A DNA stretch of 64,000 nt from CAVTLG01 sp963735495 (lineage in GTDB: Bacteria > Chloroflexota > Ktedonobacteria > Ktedonobacterales > Ktedonobacteraceae): NCBI GenBank assembly GCA_963735495.1, contig CAVTLG010000011.1:310001-374000 (forward strand), read 5' to 3'. Positions within the stretch are counted from its first letter, which is position 1, and each line of letters opens with the position of its first letter. The notes beneath the pieces were generated by a model. The model saw nothing but the letters and a program-made list of their open reading frames with translations. It made no database searches and was not told the DNA's origin. Positions 52,666-61,655 of this stretch are shown piece after piece. The position numbers and the translations under genes were made by a program.

Positions 52666-53520
52666 ATGTTCACAGCAACCATCGAAGAGATGAAACACCT
52701 TGGCTTTACTGGAGCTGAGGCCCAGGTCTACGTTTTCTTGCTCCAATATCCGCTCTCAACCGGTTACGAGATCAGTAAAGGTACGAGTCTACCACGAGCC
52801 AACACCTACCAGGCGCTAGAAACTCTGGCGGCGAAAGAACGTGTTACAGCAGTCAGTGCCGATCCGGTCCGTTACGCACCTGTACCACCGCAGCGCCTGC
52901 TCAAGCGCATTCAGGAAGAGACAGCTCAACGCTGCCAGGACCTGGAAAGGCAACTTACAGCATTGGAGCAACCCGACAGAGTAGGACATTTCTGGGAACT
53001 CGCGGAACAAAGTCGTATTGAGACCCGTTTGCTTGAACTGATCACAACGGCGCGCCATCGTATAGCAGCAAGCCTGTGGGCTGAAGATCTGGTGCAGTAC
53101 TCTGAGGCTTTACGCGCCGCACGAGAGCGTGGCTGTACCGTTATCCTCAATCTCTTTGGCGAGGCAAAAGCTGATTTTGCCACTATCTATCAACATGAAG
53201 GTCCTGAGAAGGTGATCGGAGGACACGTCATCGCACTGGCAATTGACTTTGAGGAGGCACTCGTTGCCTCACTGGATGCCCCTGCCACGGGTGTGGTGAC
53301 GCAAAATCGGACCTTAGTGCATGTGGTGGAGAAACTCATTCGCAATGAGGCTTATCTCGCCGCTATCTACGAGCAGTTCTCCACTGAATTGGAAACACGC
53401 TTTGGTCCACATATGGTGGAGTTGCGCCGTCGTCTTTTACCCGCAGCCGATGCTGAACATCTCGTCGCGATCACCACGCTGGGATCTCAGCCTATCAGCT
53501 TGCCAGCAAATTTACACTAG
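52666..53520 (+). CDS. TrmB family transcriptional regulator
   Basis: 284-residue sugar-type regulator. Winged helix-turn-helix at the N-terminus (LGFTGAEAQVYVFLLQYPLS, GYEISKGTSLPRANTYQALE, LAAKERVTAV) and a C-terminal effector domain (RIETRLLELITTARHRIAAS, YSEALRAARERGCTVILNLF, HVIALAIDFEEALVASLDAP). TrmB proteins repress or activate sugar transport in response to bound sugars such as maltose or trehalose. The start is ATG 52666 (GGAAAAGAG 9 bases upstream, partly inside the palindrome arm). Regulated transport genes are not visible nearby. Confidence 0.9.
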   Translation: MFTATIEEMKHLGFTGAEAQVYVFLLQYPLSTGYEISKGTSLPRANTYQALETLAAKERVTAVSADPVRYAPVPPQRLLKRIQEETAQRCQDLERQLTALEQPDRVGHFWELAEQSRIETRLLELITTARHRIAASLWAEDLVQYSEALRAARERGCTVILNLFGEAKADFATIYQHEGPEKVIGGHVIALAIDFEEALVASLDAPATGVVTQNRTLVHVVEKLIRNEAYLAAIYEQFSTELETRFGPHMVELRRRLLPAADAEHLVAITTLGSQPISLPANLH

Positions 53521-53580
53521 CAACGTCAGGAACCCAATCGCCTGAAAGGCGACGGGCTTGCATGGCAACTATGCAATATC

Positions 53581-53779
53581 GCAACCGGCCTTCGCGTAGG
53601 GACAAGCCCTTGCGGTTGTCCTGGCTGGCTCGCAACCGGCTTTCGCGTAGGGACAATCCCTTGCGGTTGTCCTGGCTGGCTCGCAACCGGCTTTCGCGTA
53701 GGGACAAGCCCTTGCGGTTGTCCTGGCTCGCTGGCAACCGGCTTTCGCGTAGGGACAATCCCTTGCGGTTGTCCTGGCA
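53581..53779. repeat. 51-bp tandem repeat, four copies
   Basis: Units start at 53581, 53632, 53683 and 53734 (last one 46 bases). Each begins GCAACCGGCTTTCGCGTAGG and contains GGGACAA with TTGTCC (hairpin) plus an outer CAACCG / CGGTTG pair. Copies 1 and 3 read ACAAGCCC, copies 2 and 4 ACAATCCC, so a 102-base double unit was duplicated. The unit length is a multiple of three, so frames run through all copies; these are not credited as genes. It lies between the TrmB gene and purA. Confidence 0.85.
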
Positions 53780-53828
53780 ACACGTTTCAATACAGTGCAC
53801 GTTTTCTTAATCGAGAGGAGTAGCCATC

Positions 53829-55103
53829 ATGGCTGGAACAGTAACTGTCGTTGTCGGCACGCAGTGGGGCGATGAGGGAAAAGGCAAAATCGTTGATCTG
53901 TTGAGTACAGATGCAGATCTGTGCATGCGCTTCCAGGGCGGAGGAAATGCAGGTCATACGGTTGTCAATAGCTATGGCGAATTCAAGTTGCACCTGATCC
54001 CCTGTGGTATTTTCAATCCCGCGTGCATGTGCATCATGGGCACCGGCACCGTCGTAGATCCACAGGATCTGTTAGCAGAAATGGCAAGCCTCACACAACA
54101 TGACGTAGCAGTTGACAACCTGTTTGTGTCCGACCGTGCCCATGTGGTGATGCCATATCATAAGTTGTTGGATGGCCTTGAAGATGCTGGACGCGGAGCC
54201 TATCGCGTCGATACCACCGGTCGCGGTATTGGTCCAGCCTATACGGACAAAGTGGCGCGCATCGGTATCCGTTTCCATGATCTACTCCACGAAGCTGTCC
54301 TCCGCGACAAGCTAGCTATTGTCCTTCGTCGTCATAACGCGCTCCTGACCCATATTTATCAGCGTCCAACGATTGACGAGGAGCAACTGCTGGCAATCTG
54401 TCTCAGCTGGGGTGAAGAGTTGAAAACGCGCATCGTTGACACTGTGCCTATAGTACGCACGGCCTTGCAGAGCGGGAAAAAGATTATGCTGGAGGGACAA
54501 CTCAGCGCGATGAAGGATCTTGATTGGGGTTCTTATCCCTTCGTCACAAGCTCCTCTCCGACCGCAGCCGGCGGCGCGGCAGGATCTGGCATTCCTCCAC
54601 GCAATATTGAACGGATTATCGGCGTAGCCAAAGCCTACAGTTCCCAGGTTGGCACGGGACCAATGCCCACAGAACTCCATGACGCTCAGGGAGATCATCT
54701 GCGTCAACTGGGTGGAGAATATGGCAGCACAACAGGCCGCCCCCGCCGCGTCGGCTGGTTTGATGCCGTGGTGACGCGCTATGTGACAGAGATTAATGGC
54801 TGTACCGATCTCGCTATCACCAAGCTGGATGTGCTGGATAGCCTGGCCGAGATTCCCATCTGCACCGCCTATCGCTACAAAGGCGAGCTACTCGAAGATC
54901 TGCCCGATCCCACGCTACACGACCTATGCGAACCGGTCTACGAGGTCCTGGCGGGCTGGCAACAGCCAACACGCGACGCGCGCTCATTACAGGATCTCCC
55001 ATACAATGCGCGCGCCTACCTCGCACGTTTGACAGAGCTGGTACGCGTTCCCATCCATAGCGTCGGTATTGGACCCGAACGCCATCAAACATTACTTGCT
55101 TGA
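53829..55103 (+). CDS. purA: Adenylosuccinate synthetase
   Basis: First committed step from IMP to AMP, GTP-dependent. 424 residues, full length: VVVGTQWGDEGKGKIVDLLS (phosphate loop), GGGNAGHTVVNSYGEFKLHL (IMP/Mg), RVDTTGRGIGPAYTDKVAR, EGQLSAMKDLDWGSYPFVTS with SSPTAAGGAAGSGIPP, RPRRVGWFDAVVTRYV, and a C-terminal LVRVPIHSVGIGPER. AGAGGAG lies 8 bases before the ATG. Stands alone; converges with the ATP-grasp-like gene. Confidence 0.97.
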   Translation: MAGTVTVVVGTQWGDEGKGKIVDLLSTDADLCMRFQGGGNAGHTVVNSYGEFKLHLIPCGIFNPACMCIMGTGTVVDPQDLLAEMASLTQHDVAVDNLFVSDRAHVVMPYHKLLDGLEDAGRGAYRVDTTGRGIGPAYTDKVARIGIRFHDLLHEAVLRDKLAIVLRRHNALLTHIYQRPTIDEEQLLAICLSWGEELKTRIVDTVPIVRTALQSGKKIMLEGQLSAMKDLDWGSYPFVTSSSPTAAGGAAGSGIPPRNIERIIGVAKAYSSQVGTGPMPTELHDAQGDHLRQLGGEYGSTTGRPRRVGWFDAVVTRYVTEINGCTDLAITKLDVLDSLAEIPICTAYRYKGELLEDLPDPTLHDLCEPVYEVLAGWQQPTRDARSLQDLPYNARAYLARLTELVRVPIHSVGIGPERHQTLLA

Positions 55104-55134
55104 AGCTTCTAGGATAGAGCCGCGACGTCTTCCC

Positions 55135-56589
55135 TCAAGCAGACTTAGCGGCCAGATCATACAGTAGAGTAGCTAATTCTTGCTGCGCCAGGTTGACATC
55201 GCCAGCGAAGATGATGCCCATGGGATTATTTGCCATACGACAGATAATTCTTACACCATCACGCCGTAAAAGGGCATCACGCTGAGCGATGCATTCTCTC
55301 ACAACTTCGGGATCACACTGCTGAGGCAATGCATATTTGTCGATGGTCTGTATACCTTGCTGGATCACCGCTTGCATGTTGCGAATGGTGCCAGCCTGTC
55401 GCTGAGCACCGATGATAGTCATAATCGCATCGGTATAATTGGTCCAGCGTGGATTACATTCCGCAATAAAGAAGCCTGGCTGCTGACCTCTTTGTTGCTG
55501 CAACCTGACTTCTAATGGTCCTGGCAGCATAATGTCGAGATTAGCAACACCACGCAGCGTAGCAAAATCAACGCCGCAACGCCGCGCCGTTTTGCGTAGT
55601 AGTTCCTCAAAGCGCGCGGCCATGAGCCCTTCATAGGTCTGTTGCAGACGCGCCAGATGCGCATCTTTTGGACTATACGTACCAGTCCCGATACACGCTT
55701 TGCTGCCCTCTTTCTGCAACTGACCATTCCAGCCCAGCGAGACGACCTGACCATCCAGCACGACCACAGACATACCTGGAGAATCCAGCAGGTCAAGAAA
55801 GCGGCTCATCACCACGCGGGTCTCCTTCTGCGGATTCATGGCAGAAGCGAGATGTTGTTGCGAGATCAGCAGTGCTTCCTGCCACGAAGCATAAGATAAG
55901 GCATGCTCCGCATCGCCGTCCTGCACCACGCACACACGCTGATCTTTTTCATAGAGCAGGCAGCAGCCGTAATTGCCATCGGATTCAGCGGCTCTCAGCA
56001 TGACCCCCAGTGGATATTGCGTCATGCCGGCAGCTTTCAGGGTATCTTCAATAACGCCAAGAAATTTACTGGCAGCTTGCGCGAGGTCGGCGATATGCGC
56101 AATCTGATAATCAGGAGTGTGTAGATCGTCGATGGCCAGTTCGTCCAACAATTGATAGAAATCAGCCTTATTCTTCAGGATCGTCACTATATCTCCGACG
56201 ATACCCCACGATTCGGCTTGCAGTTCGTGCTGAATCCACTGTTCCGCTTCTGGTACATTGACATATGGTACAATCAGCGTTCTCTCCCCTTTTGCATCCT
56301 GGGAGCGAGACTGAAGCTCAACAGCCGTCACCGGTTGCACATCTTTGCCAAAGAGGTGTCCAAGATAGGCCATCTGCCGCTGCATAGCAGGCGTATGCAC
56401 CTGCACTAAGACACGTACGACCTCGGCATCAAGTGGGATATGACCACAGCGTGCTCCATAGTGAGCTTCTATTTTCTTGATCGTCGCCATATCAGAGGCC
56501 CGCAAAACACCACTACCCACATTGTGAAAGCCTATACCGCGATGAATCGGCAATTGTGACGCAAATAATGGAGTATCCAGAATATCCAT
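55135..56589 (-). CDS. ATP-grasp-like protein of unknown substrate
   Basis: 484 residues. The C-terminal half has the pattern of ATP-grasp ligases: MSVVVLDGQVVSLGWNGQLQ and above all GFFIAECNPRWTNYTDAIMT, which is the E-x-N-P-R metal and ATP block. The N-terminal third (HRGIGFHNVGSGVLRASDMA, VRVLVQVHTPAMQRQMAYLG) would be a pre-ATP-grasp region. Such enzymes join carboxylates to amines, including in peptide natural-product pathways. Start ATG 56589 has AAGGAA 8 bases upstream; 56649 is unlikely. It lies downstream of pqqE on the same strand (439 bases away, across a methyltransferase remnant), so a PQQ link is possible but not shown. Confidence 0.65.
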   Translation of the reverse strand: MDILDTPLFASQLPIHRGIGFHNVGSGVLRASDMATIKKIEAHYGARCGHIPLDAEVVRVLVQVHTPAMQRQMAYLGHLFGKDVQPVTAVELQSRSQDAKGERTLIVPYVNVPEAEQWIQHELQAESWGIVGDIVTILKNKADFYQLLDELAIDDLHTPDYQIAHIADLAQAASKFLGVIEDTLKAAGMTQYPLGVMLRAAESDGNYGCCLLYEKDQRVCVVQDGDAEHALSYASWQEALLISQQHLASAMNPQKETRVVMSRFLDLLDSPGMSVVVLDGQVVSLGWNGQLQKEGSKACIGTGTYSPKDAHLARLQQTYEGLMAARFEELLRKTARRCGVDFATLRGVANLDIMLPGPLEVRLQQQRGQQPGFFIAECNPRWTNYTDAIMTIIGAQRQAGTIRNMQAVIQQGIQTIDKYALPQQCDPEVVRECIAQRDALLRRDGVRIICRMANNPMGIIFAGDVNLAQQELATLLYDLAAKSA

Positions 56590-56728
56590 AATACAGGTTC
56601 CTTCGTCAATATTTTTTTTAGTATTGTGTGAAACACCTATCACATGCACCGCTATTTTTTCTGTAGAAAATTGGCTGGTTATTTATAGTACATCATCTCA
56701 TCTCAAGCTGTCTACAAAAGTACAGCAT

Positions 56729-56914
56729 GAGGTTGTCAAATATCATCGTACCGTCGCCACTCATCTGAATGCGTTAATTGACGCTGGTTTCACCATTACG
56801 AAGCTCTCCGAACCTCAACCGACGCAAGAAATGCTGGACAAGCATCCCGAAATGTGGGACGAAACTCGTCGCCCTATGTTTCTCTTGATTGCAGCGGTCA
56901 AGCATGAGAAATAG
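56729..56914 (+). pseudogene. SAM-dependent methyltransferase C-terminal fragment
   Basis: About 60 residues in one frame (VVKYHRTVATHLNALIDAGF then TITKLSEPQPTQEML, ending RRPMFLLIAAVKHEK) match the closing part of class I small-molecule methyltransferases: Y-H-R-T-x-x-x-x-x-x-x-L-x-x-A-G-F, E-P, P-x-F-L. The whole catalytic N-terminal part is missing. It sits opposite the ATP-grasp-like and pqqE genes. Confidence 0.6.
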
Positions 56915-57028
56915 AGCGGCTACAGAGGAAGAAAAAATAACAAGCAGAAGCCGCGTTTGAGCCTTTTTCTCTTCACTCGATGGGAAAGGATGCCAGAACA
57001 TAGAGCGAGAAGAGCATCGAAATAAATA

Positions 57029-58180
57029 CTACCAATCGGTCCCAGATGCCGTCGGATTGGTGCGAAAGCGCAATGTAGAAGCAACAGCAACGAAATCAGG
57101 AGCTGGCGTAGCAGTTTGTGCCTGGATAGGCTCAATAATATCGATCAGCATCTGGTGATGTGGCGAGAATTCACACACTGGATCAGTATTGGCCGCGTCA
57201 CCGGTAAAGAGGGCAGCCTGACAACGGCACCCGCCAAAATCGATCTCACGGCGCTCACAACTATGACAGGGTTCGGGCAGCCACGCAGTACCACGAAAGC
57301 GTACAAAGGCTTCAGATTCCATCCAGATCCAGTCAAGGGCATGCTCTCGCACATTGTCAAAGGTGAGCGATGGGATGGCATTCGCCGTCTGGCAGGGTAA
57401 GACATCGCCAACGGGATTGACGGTGAGGAAACGTTGTCCCCACCCATGCATACAGGGCTTTGGACGGCTACCATAGTAATCGGGTAATACATAGAGCACC
57501 TCCATCTTACCGCGCAGCCGCTTCTGAGCGGCTATGGCGACGCACTCGGCCTGCTGTACCTGTGCTCGTGTTGGCAGCAACACATCCTTATTCTTGAAAG
57601 CCCAACCGTAATACTGGGTATTAGCGAGTTCCAGGCGCTGGGCATCTAGCTGCTCCGCCAGGGCAATAATTTGCGCCAGATGATCGATGTTACCACGATG
57701 TAATACGACATTGACGGTCAGCGGGAAGCCCAGTTCACGCACCAGGTGAGCAGCTTCGATCTTCTTATGGTGAGCCTGTGTGCCGGCAATGGCGTCGGCC
57801 AGAGCCGGCTCGTCAGCCTGGAAACTGATCTGCACGCAATCCAAACCGGCGTCTAATAGCTGCTGAGCACGACTACGCCGCAAACCCAGGCCACTCGTAA
57901 TCAGGTTTGTGTAGAGGCCAGCACTACGAGCAGTAAGCACAAGCTCAGACAGATCCTTAAACAGCAACGGCTCACCACCAGAAAAAGAAATATGCAACAC
58001 CCCCAGAGCACTGGCCTCTTGAATGACACGTTTCCACTCCTCGGTAGCAAGCTCTCGACCCGTACAGGCTACCTGCACCGGATTCGAGCAATAGGGACAA
58101 TGCAAGGGGCAACGATAGGTCAACTCTGCTAGCAGCCCCAATGGACGATAACCAGTCACAGACGATTGCAGCTTCTCCAC
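57029..58180 (-). CDS. pqqE: PQQ biosynthesis radical SAM enzyme PqqE
   Basis: Radical SAM/SPASM enzyme that makes the Glu-Tyr carbon-carbon bond in PqqA. N-terminal cluster motif is TYRCPLHCPYCSNP (C-x3-C-x2-C); ISFSGGEPLLF is the SAM site; the SPASM cysteines are CMHGWGQRFLTVNPVGDVLP and C, then CHSCERREIDFGGCRC and the final VCEFSPHH. 383 residues. Last gene of the pqqABCDE operon; 56 bases after pqqD. The ATP-grasp-like gene follows further downstream. Confidence 0.96.
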   Translation of the reverse strand: MEKLQSSVTGYRPLGLLAELTYRCPLHCPYCSNPVQVACTGRELATEEWKRVIQEASALGVLHISFSGGEPLLFKDLSELVLTARSAGLYTNLITSGLGLRRSRAQQLLDAGLDCVQISFQADEPALADAIAGTQAHHKKIEAAHLVRELGFPLTVNVVLHRGNIDHLAQIIALAEQLDAQRLELANTQYYGWAFKNKDVLLPTRAQVQQAECVAIAAQKRLRGKMEVLYVLPDYYGSRPKPCMHGWGQRFLTVNPVGDVLPCQTANAIPSLTFDNVREHALDWIWMESEAFVRFRGTAWLPEPCHSCERREIDFGGCRCQAALFTGDAANTDPVCEFSPHHQMLIDIIEPIQAQTATPAPDFVAVASTLRFRTNPTASGTDW

Positions 58181-58236
58181 TTTTATACCTCATTTCCCGA
58201 TTACATGTCCTTTTTCTGAAGAGGGTCGTCGCATTT

Positions 58237-58542
58237 TTAAGGGCGAAACTCCAAGAGACTTTCTCTCTGCAGAGCGTACAAAAACTCTTCCACATCGTTG
58301 TGCAATGCAGCGGGCGTTGTGTTATACCGTCGGGCCAGCTCGTGCAACATATCTTGCACAGTATGGTGTCCATCGCACAGCGCTACAATTGCAGCCCCAG
58401 TCGGATTGAGTTGTATCACACCTTCAGGGTAAAGCAGCATGGGTGCCTTACTCACCTTGTCAATCTGCAAACGCACTTTCGCGGCCAATAACGGTCGCGC
58501 CAGTGGATCAGAAAACTGATCATCAACAGGTTCTTCGCGCAT
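58237..58542 (-). CDS. pqqD: PQQ biosynthesis peptide chaperone PqqD
   Basis: 101 residues. Delivers PqqA to PqqE by binding it as a RiPP recognition element. Visible: LYPEGVIQLNPTGAAIVALC followed by GHHTVQDMLHELARRYN, and the closing VEEFLYALQRESLLEF, the standard winged-helix order of the family. ATG 58542 (AAAGGCG 8 bases upstream) leaves 20 bases after pqqC; an earlier in-frame start would overlap pqqC. Confidence 0.94.
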   Translation of the reverse strand: MREEPVDDQFSDPLARPLLAAKVRLQIDKVSKAPMLLYPEGVIQLNPTGAAIVALCDGHHTVQDMLHELARRYNTTPAALHNDVEEFLYALQRESLLEFRP

Positions 58543-58562
58543 CTGCTTACGCCTTTCTGCCG

Positions 58563-59327
58563 CTACAACTCCACGTTCTTCAAAGCACGCGCATCGCCGG
58601 AGAAAAAGTCCGTGCAAGGATTTTGACTGTATGCCATCAGCAGTGCATCGAGCATGGCCCAGAGCACGTCACATTTAAATGCCAGCGCATTGACCGCCTC
58701 TTCCTGTAGTTGTCGCGTGTCGCAATAGGTCAGAGTCAGTTCCAGGCCCTGATCGGAATCGACACGCGCCTGGGTGATACGCGTACGGAAATATTCAAGC
58801 CCTTCAGGTGCAACCCAGCGATAATACGCTTCAAAAGCGGCAAGTCGCTCGCGCATCAGATCAGGAGCAAATAACTCGGTGAGCGAAGACGCGACGGCAA
58901 TAGGCCAGCTTTTTGTCCGCGCGAAGTTCACATAGGCGTCAACCGCGAAACGTACACCAGGCAAGACATGTTGTTCGCTTAAAAGCTCAGCGCGGGTGAG
59001 TTGTGTCGCCTCGGCCAGCTTTAACCAGGCTTCAATACCCCCCTGCCCTTCTTGCAGACCATCATGATCAGAAATACGATGTAACCAGAGACGGCGCACC
59101 TCGCGCAACGGACAATTCGCCACAATTGCTGCGTCTTTGAGCGGAATGTTTTTCTGATAATAAAAGCGATTCGCGACCCAGCCCCGCACCTGCTCAGGAG
59201 TGAGCTTCCCTGCATTCATATACCGATGAAAAGGATGTCTGTTATGGTAACGCTTGCTCCCGATAGCGCGCAACTGAGCTAAAAAAGTCTCACGATCCCA
59301 CGCTGTTTTGTCTAGACTACTTTGCAT
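58563..59327 (-). CDS. pqqC: PQQ synthase PqqC
   Basis: Cofactor-less oxidase that performs the last eight-electron oxidation to PQQ. 254 residues; the seven-helix heme-oxygenase-like fold shows HNRHPFHRYMNAGKLTPEQV, VANRFYYQKNIPLKDAAIVA, RISDHDGLQEGQGGIEAWLK, and the family's RFAVDAYVNFARTKSWPIAV then SSLTELFAP. The start is ATG 59327 (AGGAG 11 bases upstream), 14 bases past pqqB. Confidence 0.96.
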   Translation of the reverse strand: MQSSLDKTAWDRETFLAQLRAIGSKRYHNRHPFHRYMNAGKLTPEQVRGWVANRFYYQKNIPLKDAAIVANCPLREVRRLWLHRISDHDGLQEGQGGIEAWLKLAEATQLTRAELLSEQHVLPGVRFAVDAYVNFARTKSWPIAVASSLTELFAPDLMRERLAAFEAYYRWVAPEGLEYFRTRITQARVDSDQGLELTLTYCDTRQLQEEAVNALAFKCDVLWAMLDALLMAYSQNPCTDFFSGDARALKNVEL

Positions 59328-59341
59328 AAAAAGAAAAACTC

Positions 59342-60295
59342 CTACAAGATAAATTCCAAACCATCCCAACCAACCTCCATACCTGCGGCCAGTACAGCCG
59401 CATGTTCGGGAGAATCCTCAATTAACAGAGGGTTTGTATTGTTTATATGTGTATAAATCTTACGCGCAATGGGTAAATTGGCAAGCAGTGCAAGGCTACC
59501 AGCGGGTCCTCCCACCGGGAGGTGTCCCATAAGAGCCGCGTGTGTCGTGCTGCCAATAGCGGTCTGCATCTCGTACTCATCCCAGAAGGTTCCATCAATC
59601 AACAAGACGTCACAGGCAGCCAATTGCATCATCACACTTTCATCCAGAGCACTCACACCGGGCATGAAAAGCAGACGCCCACCAGTCTTGCTATCAATGA
59701 AACGATAGCCGATTCTCGCGCCAGTCATGGCTACAGCGTGGTCACGCATGTAGCGTGGCGGCTTATCAGGCAAAGGAAACGCGGCATAGAGTATGCCACT
59801 CTGTGACCCATCCGCATAGAGCAGCGGCACACACTCCGAAGATATTTCTCGCCAATCCACGGGACAGTAGTAGGAAAGCACTGGCAGCAGCGTCAAACCA
59901 GCCGTAAGTGCATGATGAACGCCAGCCGTCGCATAAATAGTCTGCCGCAGTCCTTCGCGCAAGAGCAACAGGCCAAGGGTATGATCAAGATCGGCGTCAG
60001 TGAGTAGGACGGCTGCAATCCCCGTGCCGCGCACAGCATCGCCTGCTGGATTCAGCGGCGCAAAAGATGCGATCTGCCTATGTATATCAGGTGATGCGTT
60101 CAGGAGAAACCAGTGCCGCTGATCTGCGCTCAAAGCAACACAGGACTGCGTACGCGCGCGTGCTCGCAATGTCCCGTTACGCACCCCCTGACAATTAGCG
60201 CAATGGCAATTCCACTGCGGAAAGCCTCCTCCAGCCGCTGTCCCTAACAAACGTACATACAAACTCTTTTCCCAATGAGCTACGAAGGGTTGCAT
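59342..60295 (-). CDS. pqqB: PQQ biosynthesis protein PqqB
   Basis: Metallo-beta-lactamase-fold protein thought to hydroxylate a PQQ intermediate. 317 residues, full length: VRLLGTAAGGGFPQWNCHCA at the start with its Cys pair, then NCQGVR, the metal segment VLLTDADLDHTLGLLLLREG (T-D-A-D-L-D-H), RYMRDHAVAMTGARIGYRFI, DVLLIDGTFWDEYEMQ and MGHLPVGGPAGSLAL with the final HINNTNPLL. The ATG at 60295 has only GAGAAG upstream. 85 bases after pqqA. Confidence 0.96.
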   Translation of the reverse strand: MQPFVAHWEKSLYVRLLGTAAGGGFPQWNCHCANCQGVRNGTLRARARTQSCVALSADQRHWFLLNASPDIHRQIASFAPLNPAGDAVRGTGIAAVLLTDADLDHTLGLLLLREGLRQTIYATAGVHHALTAGLTLLPVLSYYCPVDWREISSECVPLLYADGSQSGILYAAFPLPDKPPRYMRDHAVAMTGARIGYRFIDSKTGGRLLFMPGVSALDESVMMQLAACDVLLIDGTFWDEYEMQTAIGSTTHAALMGHLPVGGPAGSLALLANLPIARKIYTHINNTNPLLIEDSPEHAAVLAAGMEVGWDGLEFIL

Positions 60296-60380
60296 GGCTT
60301 CTCAATCAATACACAAAAAGCGCGACAACCCTTTGCCGTTTCAATGCGTACAAAAAACAGACGTACGAGGGACAGATAAC

Positions 60381-60515
60381 TTACAGCGCGCCTGCATATG
60401 CTGAACACTCGAAACTGACGCTAATCACCTTCAAGATTGGCTTCTCCCAGATGATAGGCGTGTCTATAAGCTGTTGCACCGTCTCTTGCGGCTCAATGAC
60501 CTGAATATTTTCCAT
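60381..60515 (-). CDS. pqqA: PQQ precursor peptide PqqA
   Basis: 44-residue precursor. The C-terminal part is IIWEKPILKVISVSFECSAY then AGAL, with the Glu and Tyr that become PQQ in the E-x3-Y order (E-C-S-A-Y). Canonical PqqA peptides are 23-29 residues, so this one has a 15-20 residue N-terminal extension (MENIQVIEPQETVQQLIDTP), maybe for PqqD recognition. GGAAGAGG lies 7 bases before the ATG. First gene of the operon; promoter at 60646-60675. Confidence 0.93.
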   Translation of the reverse strand: MENIQVIEPQETVQQLIDTPIIWEKPILKVISVSFECSAYAGAL

Positions 60516-60636
60516 GTTTCTGCCTCTTCCTACTGAATGTGGTTGCGACCCACCAGTTAACAACGCCACGCGGAAATATCACGAGTCGAATTTATAGATA
60601 GAAAATAATGCATGTCTATAACATTCAACTCCACTT

Positions 60637-60734
60637 CCTTATTTGATAATAAGGCATATATGATCGAAAAGTCAAGAGTTTTCGATTACTATCGCTTCAT
60701 ATCATGAAATAAGGAAAATCAGGGTTTTCCCTGA
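60637..60734 (-). promoter_or_regulatory. pqq operon promoter region with three palindromes
   Basis: On the minus strand -35 TTGACT (60670-60675), 18 bases, -10 TATTAT (60646-60651), about 130 bases before pqqA. Palindromes: CCTTAT-TTGATA-ATAAGG (60637-60654) over the -10; TCGAAAA-N8-TTTTCGA (60664-60685) around the -35; TCAGGG-TTTT-CCCTGA (60719-60734) upstream. Regulator unknown. Confidence 0.6.
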
Positions 60735-60852
60735 TAGACATTTTTACCATAGAGTCAGCACTATTCAGTCTATTTTGCCCATTGCGTGTCACACAAAACG
60801 AGGAGTATCTTTTATCTTAAGAAAATTTTAATACAACACAACGCGAGGACCT

Positions 60853-61056
60853 ATGGAAAAAGATCAACAAGAGTTCATAGCGCAATCTCGTTCCACTCAC
60901 CACCAGATCGTCGCCGATAATGAGATAATTTATGATGGATATGACGAAAAGGCGGCGTCGCAGGCTTTTTTAGTCGCGGGGAAAAAAGGGGCTAAACGCG
61001 TTACTCGTTTTCTGAATGGGATTCAAGTAACATCTTCTAAAGCATTAGGAAACTAA
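60853..61056 (+). CDS. Small protein of unknown function beside the pqq promoter
   Basis: 67 residues, start ATG 60853 with GAGGA 5-9 bases upstream. Acidic start (MEKDQQEFIAQS), EIIYDGYDEKAASQAFLVAG, then a basic middle (KKGAKRVTRF). No family recognised. It is divergent from pqqA across the palindromic region and might be controlled with it. Confidence 0.5.
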   Translation: MEKDQQEFIAQSRSTHHQIVADNEIIYDGYDEKAASQAFLVAGKKGAKRVTRFLNGIQVTSSKALGN

Positions 61057-61420
61057 ATGAGGCCGAGCCTGCTACGCGAACGATGCCGCAGATGTCAAGT
61101 GGGTTTGCAATAGCAATAGGCACAAAATAGCTTTATTGTCAGCATAGCTAAAACTCTATGCTACTTTCATAGCGCCAAGCTGTGGCCCTCTTACCATACG
61201 TATAAGCACTTCTCTTCAATGTTCAGATTTCTTCATCAGAAAGAGTTATTATTCCCATATCATATGTAAAAAGGTATATGCATACGCAACTGCTTTTCAT
61301 TCACATATCCCGTCGCTACTTTTGCTCCACTATGAGAAGTTCTACGCCATACATTCCATCTGTGGCCAAAGCTATCATGACTAAATTGATCAAGTTTCTC
61401 TTAACTGGTCGAAAAAACCA
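61057..61420. other. Intergenic stretch
   Basis: AT-rich without supportable gene, repeat or hairpin. Confidence 0.6.
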
Positions 61421-61655
61421 TTGACTTCCCATTAAGACTTATGTATGCTCTATACATTAATGTAACTATAGTTTCAGTCTGACTGATGAAATGCAGATAA
61501 TCGTGTGCATGGTTCGCTTAATTAGCTATTCATGTAACAGCGAGTACATCTGTGCAACGACATAGAGACTTCGTCAAAAAAGGTGCAAGGTTCCCCTAAA
61601 AATGAGGAAGGACTCACATGCCAACGATGGACAGGGAAATGCAGCGTTGTTTTTT
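61421..61655 (+). promoter_or_regulatory. Promoter and attenuator-like leader before the ABC importer genes
   Basis: TTGACT (61421-61426), 17 bases, TATGCT (61444-61449) give a transcript start near 61456, some 300 bases before the solute-binding-protein gene. Within the leader CAACG-a-TG pairs with CA-g-CGTTG (61622-61649), followed by TTTTTTT (61650-61655), an apparent terminator placed 110 bases before the start codon. The stretch in between could be a ligand- or protein-sensing leader; no riboswitch family recognised. Confidence 0.4.

Noticed and set aside
53581..53779. CRISPR array.
   Set aside because: Units are directly adjacent without unique spacers, and no cas gene is near.
53562..53810. 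Protein frames through the 51-bp tandem repeat on both strands.
   Set aside because: The unit length is divisible by three, so open frames arise automatically; no ribosome site or family.
61485..61500. CTGATGAAATGC, like part of a hammerhead ribozyme core.
   Set aside because: No matching second core strand or three-stem arrangement could be found.
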